8,484 nucleotides of DNA from Streptosporangiaceae bacterium (GCA_030038715.1 JASHSO010000425.1:1-8484), one strand, 5' to 3'; positions 1 to 6,582 are shown, numbered from the stretch's first letter. A program made the numbers and translations. Notes: generated by a model not told the origin, from the sequence alone.

Positions 1-221
1 AGCTCGAGCAGGTACGCCGCACCGGCATCGCGACGAATGACGAGGAGCTCGAAAGCGCGCTACGGTCCATCGCTGCGCCCGTGCGCTCGCGATCCGGCGA
101 CGTGGTGGCAGCGGTCAACGTTGCGATCCCGTGGTCTCCCGCTGCGATGAGCGAACTCGTGAGCCGTCTCGGGCCGACGGTCCGTGCGACGGCAGACAAG
201 ATCGCGGCGCAGGTGATCTAA
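1..221 (+). CDS. IclR-family transcriptional regulator, C-terminal part only (cut by window edge)
   Basis: The reading frame is open from the left edge (first full codon at position 3) to a TAA at 219-221, giving 72 visible residues. They match the end of the IclR effector-binding domain: a segment ending in DEELESALRSIAAPVR, then VVAAVNVA, then a final amphipathic helix. The complete IclR gene that follows has the corresponding motif ELEEGLRSIAAPIR and AAINVS, so the two proteins are paralogues of the same family. The DNA-binding domain and the start lie outside the window. Gene 2 starts 28 bp downstream on the same strand, so the two are probably co-transcribed. IclR proteins usually bind a small organic acid in this domain. 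The ligand cannot be read from the fragment. Family assignment is firm; the specific role is inferred from the aromatic-acid context. Confidence 0.88.
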   Translation, partial: LEQVRRTGIATNDEELESALRSIAAPVRSRSGDVVAAVNVAIPWSPAAMSELVSRLGPTVRATADKIAAQVI

Positions 222-249
222 CGTCGACCCGGGCTATACCATCGGAGCG

Positions 250-1161
250 GTGAGGACCGGCGCGAACGACGCGAACGACGGCACCGCGGCCGCTCGGAGG
301 CCTCAGGGCGGCGGCCAGTCCGCCGGCCGGCAGACCTTGCGCCGTCATTCCCCTTCGGCTGGCCGGCCCGCGCCGGACGGTCACGAGGCCAGGGACGCCG
401 ACTTCGTCCAGTCGCTCGATCGCGGGCTCGCAGTGATCCGCGCCTTCGGGCCGGACCGAGAGCAGCTCACCCTCAGCGAAGTGGCCAGGGCCACCGGCCT
501 GACCCGGGCCGCCGCACGGCGCTTTCTGCTGACACTGGTCACACTCGGCTACGTCCGCAGCGACGGGCGGCTGTTCTCGCTCCGGCCGAAGGTGCTCGAG
601 CTCGGTTACGCTTACCTGTCCGGGCTGGCACTGCCGGAGATAGCGGCCCCGCACGTGGAGGAGCTAGTCGCCCGGCTGCATGAGTCCTCGTCGATATCGG
701 TGCTTGACGGCCAGCAGGTCGTCTATGTTATGCGGGTGCCGACGAAGCGCATCATGACCGTGGCCATCTCGGTGGGCACTCGGTTCCCGGCGTTCGCGAC
801 CTCGATGGGCCGGGTGCTGCTAGCCGAGCTGCCGCCGGCTGAACTTGACAAGTTCCTGGCCGAGGCGACGCTTGAGGAGTTCACCAGCAAGACGGTCACG
901 GACCGCACACGGCTCCGAGAGATGATCACCGAGGTCGCCGCGCAAGGCTACGCGATCGTCGACCAGGAGCTTGAGGAGGGTCTCAGATCGATCGCGGCGC
1001 CGATCCGTGGCGCGCCCGACGTGGGCACCGCGGCCATCAACGTGTCCACCCACGCTAGCCGGGTGAGCATGAGCGTGTTGCGTGGCGAGATGCTCCCGGC
1101 GCTGCTGCGGACAGCATCGCGGATCGAGTCGGACCTTCGGGCCCAGCGGTTTGTCGGCTAA
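250..1161 (+). CDS. IclR-family transcriptional regulator, PcaR/PcaU/PobR-like
   Basis: A 303-residue cytoplasmic DNA-binding regulator. Residues 1-48 are a low-complexity, probably disordered leader rich in Gly, Ala, Asn and Arg, including an AND-AND repeat made by a 9-bp tandem duplication (262-279). The winged helix-turn-helix covers about 52-112, with the recognition region around LTLSEVARATGLTRAAARR. The effector-binding domain runs from about 123 to 300, with the family motifs FATSMGRVLLAELP (182-195) and YAIVDQELEEGLRSIAAP (234-251). The pattern is closest to regulators of protocatechuate and 4-hydroxybenzoate catabolism. GTG 250 is chosen because no better start lies before the HTH. 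GGAG at 244-247 is only 2 nt from it, which is poor spacing; TATACC at 235-240 could instead be a -10 box for a near-leaderless message. The gene lies 28 bp behind another IclR gene and upstream of an ABC importer and pobA. A role as pobA and/or importer regulator is inference. Confidence 0.92.
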   Translation: MRTGANDANDGTAAARRPQGGGQSAGRQTLRRHSPSAGRPAPDGHEARDADFVQSLDRGLAVIRAFGPDREQLTLSEVARATGLTRAAARRFLLTLVTLGYVRSDGRLFSLRPKVLELGYAYLSGLALPEIAAPHVEELVARLHESSSISVLDGQQVVYVMRVPTKRIMTVAISVGTRFPAFATSMGRVLLAELPPAELDKFLAEATLEEFTSKTVTDRTRLREMITEVAAQGYAIVDQELEEGLRSIAAPIRGAPDVGTAAINVSTHASRVSMSVLRGEMLPALLRTASRIESDLRAQRFVG

Positions 1162-1203
1162 GGCCTACGCCGGTGCGCCAGAACTTCGCCAAGCTCGCAG
1201 GTC

Positions 1204-1221
1204 ACAGTGTTACATCACTGT
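1204..1221. promoter_or_regulatory. Perfect 6-bp inverted repeat, candidate operator upstream of the importer operon
   Basis: ACAGTG (1204-1209) and CACTGT (1216-1221) are exact reverse complements separated by 6 bp, in the A/T-richer intergenic stretch 43 bp behind the IclR gene. The size and symmetry suit a homodimeric helix-turn-helix regulator. Binding by the neighbouring IclR proteins is a guess from position. A short hairpin in the RNA is an alternative. Confidence 0.4.
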
Positions 1222-1222
1222 T

Positions 1223-1251
1223 GTGCCACACATTTCGGTAATTGTTGACAC
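1223..1251. promoter_or_regulatory. Imperfect 29-bp dyad overlapping a TTGACA box
   Basis: The bases pair symmetrically around position 1237 in 9 of 14 positions; the arms share GTG.CA...ATT with AAT...TG.CAC. TTGACA at 1245-1250 sits inside the right arm, which would place a bound repressor on the -35 element. No good -10 box lies 16-18 bp downstream (the sequence there is CTTGAG or nearby), so the promoter itself is uncertain. It lies 2 bp from the perfect inverted repeat at 1204-1221. Confidence 0.3.
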
Positions 1252-1420
1252 CGTAGGGCGCGGCATGCTTGAGTGCTGCAATGCGTATGGCTGTACGCTA
1301 AGCGAACATCCAGCGGCTACTCCCCATAGTGACAGCGTGAGGCGGTCATTGCCTTGCAGACGGGCGCGACTCCGGCCGTGGCCTCGTTCAGCGGACGTGA
1401 TGTCGCGGGTGGTTCTGCGC

Positions 1421-1426
1421 TAGTTA
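1421..1426 (+). promoter_or_regulatory. Possible -10 element for the importer operon
   Basis: TAGTTA (1421-1426) in the local context TAGTTATAT fits the loose actinobacterial TAnnnT -10 pattern. It would start transcription near 1433, leaving a leader of about 34 nt before the ribosome binding site and ATG 1467. The matching -35 region (around 1397-1403) is weak, so an activator or another sigma factor would be needed. Confidence 0.28.
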
Positions 1427-1455
1427 TATGGGACTGTGGCTTGCGTTCTGACTGC

Positions 1456-1461
1456 AAGGAG
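1456..1461 (+). promoter_or_regulatory. Ribosome binding site of the substrate-binding protein gene
   Basis: AAGGAG lies 5 nt before ATG 1467. It is the strongest purine match near any start in the left half of the window and fixes the start of the first importer gene. Confidence 0.85.
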
Positions 1462-1466
1462 ACGGA

Positions 1467-2807
1467 ATGGACCGTCACAAAGCTAATGATGACCAGCTAG
1501 CCCTTGACCGGCGGTCCGTGCTCAAGGGCGTAGGTGCGGGGGCACTGGCGGTGAGCGCGGGTGGCCTGCTCGCCGCCTGCGGATCTGGCATCAAGGGAGT
1601 CTCGACCGGTGGCAAGTCCGGCACTATCAACATTGGGTTCATCACTCCGCTGACCGGAGACTTTTCGGATTTCGGCGCGAGTGACACGTTCGTCGTGAAC
1701 ATCATTAGGAATACCGCTGCCTACAAGAATGGCTTCACGGTCGGCGGGAAGAAGTACAAGGTCAATATCAGCGTTCAAGACACGCAGTCCAACCCGACCC
1801 GGGCCGGGCAGCTTGCCGCTCAGCTCGCGGGAACTGCCGACGTAATCCTGACGACGTCCACGCCCGAGACCACTAATCCGGTCGCCGTGCAGTGCGAGAA
1901 GCAGGGCACGCCCTGCCTGTCGACCGTTGTTCCGTGGGAATCCTGGTACGCAGGGCTGGGCGGAGACCCGCTGAAGCCGACGACCAAATACGAGTACTGC
2001 ACGATGTTCTTCTTCGGGCTCGAGCAGTTCCTCGGCTGCTTCCATCCGATGTGGCAGCGCATCCCGAATAACCACGTCGTGGGCTGCATGTACCCGAACG
2101 ACGCCGACGGCAACGCCTTCCGCGACGGCTTCGAGCCGCTGATCAAGTCGGTCGGCTACAAGGTCGTGGATGGTGGCGCGTACCCCGATGGGCAGACCGA
2201 CTACACCTCGATGATCACGTTGTTCAAGAGCAAGGACTGCGAGATCTACAGCAACTGCCCGGTCCCGCCGGACTTCAACACGTTCTGGAAGCAGGCTTAC
2301 CAGCAGGGATACAAGCCGAAGCTCGCGACAGTAGCCAAGGTTCTGCTCTTCCCGACCGACACCTCGGTACTCGGCCCGCTTGTCAACAACATTGCGACGG
2401 ACTCGTGGTGGGGCCCGTACATGCCCTACAAGTCGTCGCTGACCGGCCAGAGCGCGAGCTCGCTCGCAGCCGAGTACCAGTCCAGCACCGGCGATCAGTG
2501 GACGCAGGCGATCGGGTCGACTTATTCGCTGTTCGAGGTCGCCAAAGAGGCGTTCACGGCGGTCTCCGACCCGCATGACAAGAAGGAAGTAGCCAACGCG
2601 CTGCACACTGTCAACTACTCCGGGATCTGCGGACCGCTCGACTTCGCAGCGTCCAACGCGCCAGCTCCCGGAGTGGGCGTCATCCAGCCCGTCGGCGTGC
2701 AGTGGAAGAAGTCGACCGGCAAATACCCGTTCGAGATGAAAGTCGTGGACAACTCGCTGAACAAGCTAGTCCCGATTGAGGCGCCACTCGACCCGACGTA
2801 TGCCTAG
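1467..2807 (+). CDS. HAAT-type ABC transporter substrate-binding lipoprotein
   Basis: A 446-residue extracytoplasmic binding protein that should capture the solute and deliver it to the LivHM-like channel encoded downstream. The N-terminus carries a twin-arginine motif (RRSVLKG, residues 15-21), a hydrophobic stretch (about 22-35) and a lipobox LAAC with the lipidated Cys at 38. This indicates Tat export of a folded lipoprotein anchored on the outer face of the membrane. The mature part opens with INIGFITPLTGDFSDFG (54-70), the typical first strand and binding loop of type-I periplasmic binding proteins of the Liv/amide group. Eight further cysteines (143, 150, 178, 191, 207, 258, 264, 388) are unusually many. 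ATG 1467 has a good ribosome binding site. The next gene starts inside this one, overlapping by 8 bp. The ligand is not readable from sequence. The pobA neighbour suggests an aromatic acid such as 4-hydroxybenzoate; a branched-chain amino acid or amide remains possible. Confidence 0.9.
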   Translation: MDRHKANDDQLALDRRSVLKGVGAGALAVSAGGLLAACGSGIKGVSTGGKSGTINIGFITPLTGDFSDFGASDTFVVNIIRNTAAYKNGFTVGGKKYKVNISVQDTQSNPTRAGQLAAQLAGTADVILTTSTPETTNPVAVQCEKQGTPCLSTVVPWESWYAGLGGDPLKPTTKYEYCTMFFFGLEQFLGCFHPMWQRIPNNHVVGCMYPNDADGNAFRDGFEPLIKSVGYKVVDGGAYPDGQTDYTSMITLFKSKDCEIYSNCPVPPDFNTFWKQAYQQGYKPKLATVAKVLLFPTDTSVLGPLVNNIATDSWWGPYMPYKSSLTGQSASSLAAEYQSSTGDQWTQAIGSTYSLFEVAKEAFTAVSDPHDKKEVANALHTVNYSGICGPLDFAASNAPAPGVGVIQPVGVQWKKSTGKYPFEMKVVDNSLNKLVPIEAPLDPTYA

Positions 2808-3633
2808 CAGCAGCAGCGGGGCGACCCTGCTGGAGCTCGACGGTATCACCAAGAGCTTCGGCAGGGTCGTCGTCGCGGATGACCTGTCCTTGGGCGTCAG
2901 CGCCGGGGATTTGGTCGGCATAGTGGGGCCGAACGGCGCGGGCAAGACGAGCGTGTTCAGCATCATCTCGGGTGACCTGTCGCCGGACTCGGGACAAGTG
3001 CGACTGGGCGGCGAGGTGGTGACCGGCCTGGATGCGGCGGCCAGGTGTCGGCGCGGCATCGGCCGCACGTATCAGGTGCCGCGTCCGTTCGGTGCGATGA
3101 CGGTCTTCGAGAACGTGCTCGTGGCCGCGCAGCAGGGCGCGCGCATGCACCGCCGCGCCAGCTATGCCTGGGCGTCGGCCGTGCTTGACCTGACCGGGCT
3201 GGCCACTGAGGCCAATGGCCTGGCTGGCAACCTGGGCCTGCTGCAGCGCAAGCGGCTCGAGCTGGCCAGGGCGCTGGCCACCAGGCCGCAACTGCTGCTG
3301 CTCGACGAGGTGGCCGGCGGCCTCACCGACCCTGAGGTGGCTCAGCTCGCCGAGATCGTTGCGATAGTCAGTGCCGATGGCATCGCCATCATCTGGATCG
3401 AGCATGTCGTGCGTGCCCTGGCCTCGTCGGTGCGCCGGCTGTTGTGCCTGGCGGGCGGTAAGTTCATAGCTGACGGCCCGCCCGCCGCCGTGCTGGCCGA
3501 CCCTGCGGTGCGCGAGGTCTTCCTCGGCACAGGAGTGCGGTCACAAGCCGGCGATGCTGCGGCTGCTGCCGGGCTGGCCGTGGAAGGCTTGCGGGTTGAC
3601 GACGCTGCCGATAATGGAACGTGGCCGGCATGA
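2800..3633 (+). CDS. livG: Branched-chain/HAAT-type ABC transporter ATP-binding protein, LivG-like
   Basis: A 277-residue cytoplasmic ATPase, one of the two nucleotide-binding subunits powering the importer. Visible motifs are Walker A GPNGAGKTS (43-51), Q-loop Gln92 in RTYQVPRPFGAMTVFENV, Walker B LLLLDE (165-170) followed by VAGGL, and switch His202 in IIWIEH. The ABC signature is degenerate: where LSGGQ is expected there is LGLLQ (145-149), then RKRLELARAL. The RTYQVPRPF and LLLDEVAGGL segments are typical of LivG rather than LivF. ATG 2800 is chosen because it overlaps the end of the binding-protein gene by 8 bp and gives the usual N-terminus just before LELDGITKSFG. There is no clear ribosome binding site, so translation is probably coupled. 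A TTG at 2776 in the same frame is a weaker start. The C-terminal 30 residues after VFLGTG are Ala-rich and not conserved in kind. Confidence 0.93.
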   Translation: MPSSSSGATLLELDGITKSFGRVVVADDLSLGVSAGDLVGIVGPNGAGKTSVFSIISGDLSPDSGQVRLGGEVVTGLDAAARCRRGIGRTYQVPRPFGAMTVFENVLVAAQQGARMHRRASYAWASAVLDLTGLATEANGLAGNLGLLQRKRLELARALATRPQLLLLDEVAGGLTDPEVAQLAEIVAIVSADGIAIIWIEHVVRALASSVRRLLCLAGGKFIADGPPAAVLADPAVREVFLGTGVRSQAGDAAAAAGLAVEGLRVDDAADNGTWPA

Positions 3634-4406
3634 CGGACTCGAGCCCGCTTCTTGAAGTGCGCGAGCTGACCGTGCACCACGGCCAGCTGCGTGCGCTCGA
3701 CAACGTCAGCCTCTCGGTCTTCGCCGGGGACGTGTTTGCGATGATCGGCGCCAATGGTGCCGGCAAGTCCACCCTGTTGCGGTCGGTGTGCGGTCTGCAC
3801 AGGCCAACCTCGGGCTCGGTGCTGCTGGACGGGACCGACATCACGGGGCTGCGGCCAGAGAAGCGCGTCGCGGCCGGCATCGTCATGGTGCCCGAGGGCA
3901 GGCGACTGTTTCCCTCGCTAACCCTGGAGGAGAACCTGCAGGTTGGCGCCACGTATACGCGCGAGGGTCCGTGGAGCATCGCCCGCGTCTACGAGTTGTT
4001 CAACTGGATGCCGGGGCGGCGCAGGCAGCTAGCCGCCCAGCTGTCCGGTGGGGAGCAGCAGGCAGTTGCGATCGGCCGGGCACTGGTCGCTAATCCGCGG
4101 GTCCTGCTGCTTGACGAGCTGTCGCTGGGTCTTGCGCCCGTGGTCGTCCAGAGGATCTACGACACGCTGCCAGAGCTGCTCGCCACCGGTGTCACGGTGC
4201 TGCTCGTGGAGCAGGATGTCAGCCAGGCGCTCAGAGTGGCGTCCCGCGTGCACTGCCTGCTTGAGGGCCGGACTACCCTGACCGGCGAGCCGGCCGGGCT
4301 GACTGCCGAGAGCATCGAGGCGGCCTATTTCGGGCTGGCTAGCGCGGCCGCTCCGGGACCTTGGACCGGAGACTCAGCGAGAACCCTGCCGGAGGAGAGC
4401 CGGTGA
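3630..4406 (+). CDS. livF: Branched-chain/HAAT-type ABC transporter ATP-binding protein, LivF-like
   Basis: A 258-residue cytoplasmic ATPase, partner of the LivG-like subunit. Motifs are Walker A GANGAGKST (40-48), the LivF-typical MVPEGRRLFPSLTLEENL (86-103) in the Q-loop position, signature LSGGEQQ (138-144), Walker B LLLDE (159-163) followed by LSLGLAP, and LLVEQDVSQAL (191-201) in the H-loop region, where LivF proteins usually lack the His. The residue after the catalytic Glu163 is Leu where Pro is common. ATG 3630 overlaps the livG stop in an ATGA arrangement; GGAA at 3616-3619 is a weak ribosome binding site 10 nt upstream. GTG 3621 in frame would add only three residues and is less likely. 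The stop overlaps the start of the first permease gene by 4 bp (GTGA). Confidence 0.93.
   Translation: MTDSSPLLEVRELTVHHGQLRALDNVSLSVFAGDVFAMIGANGAGKSTLLRSVCGLHRPTSGSVLLDGTDITGLRPEKRVAAGIVMVPEGRRLFPSLTLEENLQVGATYTREGPWSIARVYELFNWMPGRRRQLAAQLSGGEQQAVAIGRALVANPRVLLLDELSLGLAPVVVQRIYDTLPELLATGVTVLLVEQDVSQALRVASRVHCLLEGRTTLTGEPAGLTAESIEAAYFGLASAAAPGPWTGDSARTLPEESR
4391..4397 (+). promoter_or_regulatory. Ribosome binding site deciding the livH start
   Basis: GGAGGAG lies 5 nt before GTG 4403, inside the end of livF. It decides for the GTG start over an in-frame upstream start at 4361, which would add 14 residues without membrane-protein character. Confidence 0.85.
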
Positions 4407-5278
4407 CCTGGGTCAACGACATAGTCCAGGGCGTCATGCTCGGCGGCCTGTACGCGCTGTTCGCATGTGGCCTGTCGCTGCTCTTTGGCGTCATGAAGGT
4501 CATCAATCTGGCGCACGGCGACTTGGCCATCGTTGCTGCCTACGGCGCCGTCGGCATCGTCGCATTGACGCACATGCCAGGCGCCTGGTCCGTCCTCCTC
4601 GCGGTGCCGATCTTCGCCGTCGTCGGCTACCTAGTCCAGCGCACGCTGATCCAGGCCAGCCTGAATCGCGGCGTGCTGACCACCTTGCTGGTTACCTTCG
4701 GGCTTTCCGTGGTCATCGAGAACGCGCTGCAGCAGTTCTGGTCGGCCAATGCGCGCACCCTGCAGATCGGCGCCCTCGCCACCGACCACTTCAACATCGG
4801 CTCGCAGATCAGCATCGGGTATCTCGACCTGGTTATCCTCATCGCGGCCGTCGCCGTGCTGCTCGGATTGCAGTACTACCTGTCCTACTCCAAGCAGGGC
4901 AGGCTGATCCGGGCAGTAGCCGACGACAGGGAAGCCGCGCAGCTCTGCGGGGCGGACTACCGGCACATCTTCGGCATCGCCGCGGCGATCGCCTTCGGCA
5001 CTGTGGCACTTGCCGGGACTGCTTACGGCATGTACACCTCGTTCTACCCGAGCAGCGGCAGCAGCGGCTTTCTTGTGCTGTTCGCGTTCGAGGCCGTGGT
5101 CATCGGCGGGCTCGGTTCGCTGTGGGGGACCCTGCTCGGCGGCATAGCACTGGGGGTCGTCCAGAGCATCGGCGGCCAGATCGGCAGTACCGACCAGGTG
5201 ATCGCCGGACAGTTGCTGTTCCTGGTAGTGCTCGCGGCCATGCCGCAGGGCATCACGGGCTTTCGGAGGGCAGCATGA
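4403..5278 (+). CDS. livH: Branched-chain/HAAT-type ABC transporter permease, LivH-like
   Basis: A 291-residue integral membrane protein forming half of the import channel. Hydrophobic helices are visible around 8-30, 41-58, 62-79, 91-110, 139-160, 187-209, 222-255 and 265-281. Family hallmarks are GGLYALFACGLSLLFGVMKV followed by NLAHGD (34-40), the VTFGLSVVIENALQ segment (97-110), the cytoplasmic coupling loop QGRLIRAVADDREAAQLCGAD (165-185), and AFEAVVIGGLGSLWGTLLGG (228-247). The GTG start is set by the GGAGGAG ribosome binding site and forms a GTGA overlap with livF. The TGA stop overlaps the ATG of livM. Length and motif order are those of intact LivH proteins. Confidence 0.94.
   Translation: MTWVNDIVQGVMLGGLYALFACGLSLLFGVMKVINLAHGDLAIVAAYGAVGIVALTHMPGAWSVLLAVPIFAVVGYLVQRTLIQASLNRGVLTTLLVTFGLSVVIENALQQFWSANARTLQIGALATDHFNIGSQISIGYLDLVILIAAVAVLLGLQYYLSYSKQGRLIRAVADDREAAQLCGADYRHIFGIAAAIAFGTVALAGTAYGMYTSFYPSSGSSGFLVLFAFEAVVIGGLGSLWGTLLGGIALGVVQSIGGQIGSTDQVIAGQLLFLVVLAAMPQGITGFRRAA
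5265..5270 (+). promoter_or_regulatory. Ribosome binding site of livM
   Basis: GGAGGG lies 4 nt before ATG 5275, inside the end of livH. It fixes the livM start, although the livM frame stays open far upstream through livH. Confidence 0.8.
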
Positions 5279-6360
5279 CCGGCGCAACGGCTGTCAAGAC
5301 GCGGGAGGCCGACGTCCCCGCCGTCCGGGTGACCAGGTCGCGACGGTCTGTGCTCTGGGCCAGCGTGGTGGCGGTCATCGTGATCGCGGTCCTCGCCTAC
5401 GCGCCGTACGTCGTGTACGCCTCCACGACGAGCATTCTGGTGAACTTCTTCATTCTCCTGATTCTCGCCAGCATGTGGAACCTGCTGGCCGGCTACGCGG
5501 GACTTGTCTCGGTAGGCCAGCAGGCGTTCTTCGGCCTGGGCTCGTACTTCGTACTCATATTCGCGTTGCGGGGCGTGAACCCGTTCTTCGGCATGCCGAT
5601 CGCGGCCGTAGCTTGCGGCCTGGCCGGCCTGGTGACATGGTGGCTGGTCTCGCGGCTGCGCAGCGGCTATTTCGCGATCGCGACGTGGGTGATCGCGTCG
5701 GTCTGTTACTTGATCATCATCAGGTACCCGTCGCTGGGCGGCGGCACCGGCATGCTGACGCCGAACATGCCGAACTTCAGCGCGAGGTACCTGGATGCAC
5801 TGGTGTACTGGGTGACGCTCGGCGTCGCCGTGATCGCCCTGGGCGGGATCTACTTGTTGCTGCGCAGCAGGCTCGGGCTCGTGCTGACCGCGGTGCGGGA
5901 CGACGAGACGGGTGCTCGTAGCGTCGGCGCACGCGTGACGCGCGCGCGGTTGCTGGTCTTCGTGATCGCCGCGGTCGGGTGCGGGGCCGCCGGAGCGCTG
6001 GAGGTACTTGCCCAGCCCTATGTGCAGCCAGCCCCCGCGTTCGCAGTCCAGTGGACCGCTGAGATGATCTTCGCGGTGCTGATCGGCGGCATCGGCACGA
6101 TCGAAGGGCCGATCATCGGGACGATCGTGTTCTTCGCCTTGCAGCAGTGGCTGTCTGCACACGGCACCTGGTACTTCATCATCCTCGGCCTAGTGGCGAT
6201 CGGGATCGCCATCTGGGCTCCGCGCGGCATCTGGGGCGTCGTCTCGGACCGGCTGAAGCTCTTCCCGGTCGGGTACTGGCTGTGGCCGCGCGGAGGCGGG
6301 TCCGGCTCTGCGCTCTCAGTGCTGCGGTGGCCTGGCCGGTCCCGAGCGTCGGGCGGCTAG
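5275..6360 (+). CDS. livM: Branched-chain/HAAT-type ABC transporter permease, LivM-like
   Basis: A 361-residue integral membrane protein, the second half of the channel. A polar, Arg-containing N-terminus (1-25) precedes helices at about 27-49, 52-71, 85-99, 107-126, 133-150, 175-197, 225-243, 262-290 and 298-314. Conserved marks are WNLLAGYAGLVSVGQQAFFGLGSY split over 68-91, the coupling loop VRDDETGARSVG (207-218), and FAVLIGGIGTIEGPIIG (266-282). The C-terminal tail from about 339 is Gly/Arg/Ser-rich and cytoplasmic, following LKLFPVGYWLWP. ATG 5275 overlaps the livH stop (ATGA) and has a GGAGGG ribosome binding site. This is the last gene of the operon: a GC hairpin follows 8 nt after its stop, then a 367-bp gap with a separate promoter for pobA. 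Confidence 0.94.
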   Translation: MTGATAVKTREADVPAVRVTRSRRSVLWASVVAVIVIAVLAYAPYVVYASTTSILVNFFILLILASMWNLLAGYAGLVSVGQQAFFGLGSYFVLIFALRGVNPFFGMPIAAVACGLAGLVTWWLVSRLRSGYFAIATWVIASVCYLIIIRYPSLGGGTGMLTPNMPNFSARYLDALVYWVTLGVAVIALGGIYLLLRSRLGLVLTAVRDDETGARSVGARVTRARLLVFVIAAVGCGAAGALEVLAQPYVQPAPAFAVQWTAEMIFAVLIGGIGTIEGPIIGTIVFFALQQWLSAHGTWYFIILGLVAIGIAIWAPRGIWGVVSDRLKLFPVGYWLWPRGGGSGSALSVLRWPGRSRASGG

Positions 6361-6368
6361 CGAAGATC

Positions 6369-6395
6369 ACCGCCAACGGCGCCTTGCCGGGCGGT
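6369..6395 (+). terminator. GC-rich hairpin behind livM, probable terminator of the importer operon
   Basis: ACCGCC (6369-6374) pairs with GGCGGT (6390-6395). Inside it CGGC (6377-6380) pairs with GCCG (6386-6389), leaving a two-base AA bulge on the left and the loop GCCTT. This gives 10 base pairs, 8 nt after the livM stop. There is no T-tract, which is common for actinobacterial hairpins. It may end transcription or protect the 3' end of the operon message. Confidence 0.5.
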
Positions 6396-6582
6396 TGGGC
6401 AGTGCAGCTCGTGCCGAGACTGCTCCGCTTGGGCAAGCGACGAGCCTGGGATGATGCGTGGCTACCGTGGTTACCGTGGCGGTCCGGCGCCCGCTACGGT
6501 GCCGCCGCTGTCCTCGGGCGGCTCCATCCCCGCCGGGCTGGCGCGGCACCGTCGGGGCAGGCCGGCGCGCCGACTGGTCTCG

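Larger units (their letters stand above)
1162..1466. other. 305-bp non-coding region between regulator and transporter operon
   Basis: No convincing gene is seen here. The stretch is visibly less G/C-rich than the flanking genes and holds small dyads: ACAGTG-N6-CACTGT at 1204-1221, an imperfect 29-bp dyad at 1223-1251, GCGTA-N6-TACGC at 1283-1298 and CGCTAAGCG at 1296-1304. A TTGACA lies at 1245-1250 and a TAGTTA at 1421-1426. This is the most likely place for the promoter and operators of the importer operon. No clear terminator hairpin follows the upstream regulator gene. Confidence 0.6.

Noticed and set aside
1082..1423. A 113-residue open frame over the end of the IclR gene and the intergenic region
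   Set aside because: It overlaps the conserved IclR C-terminus in another frame, has no ribosome binding site, and has no recognisable domain.
1497..2606. Long minus-strand open frame opposite the binding-protein gene
   Set aside because: The Arg/Val/Glu-rich translation is typical antisense shadow of a high-GC gene. The opposite strand has a clear lipoprotein with motifs.
2776..2799. TTG start for the LivG-like protein
   Set aside because: No ribosome binding site, and the added residues are Arg-rich and unlike the family N-terminus. ATG 2800 is the better choice.
4465..5274. The livM frame is open far upstream through livH, which would give a protein of about 630 residues
   Set aside because: The upstream part is Arg/Ala-rich shadow sequence of livH with no membrane character. 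GGAGGG and ATG at 5275 with the ATGA overlap give a normal LivM.
5044..6162. Long minus-strand open frame opposite livH and livM
   Set aside because: The product is rich in Arg, His, Gln and Asp without any fold signature. It is the antisense shadow of two conserved permeases.
6463..6479. Direct repeat of TACCGTGG, considered as a repeat array or regulator site
   Set aside because: Only two copies and no symmetry. It is too far upstream (over 100 bp) of the pobA -35 box to argue for a specific role.
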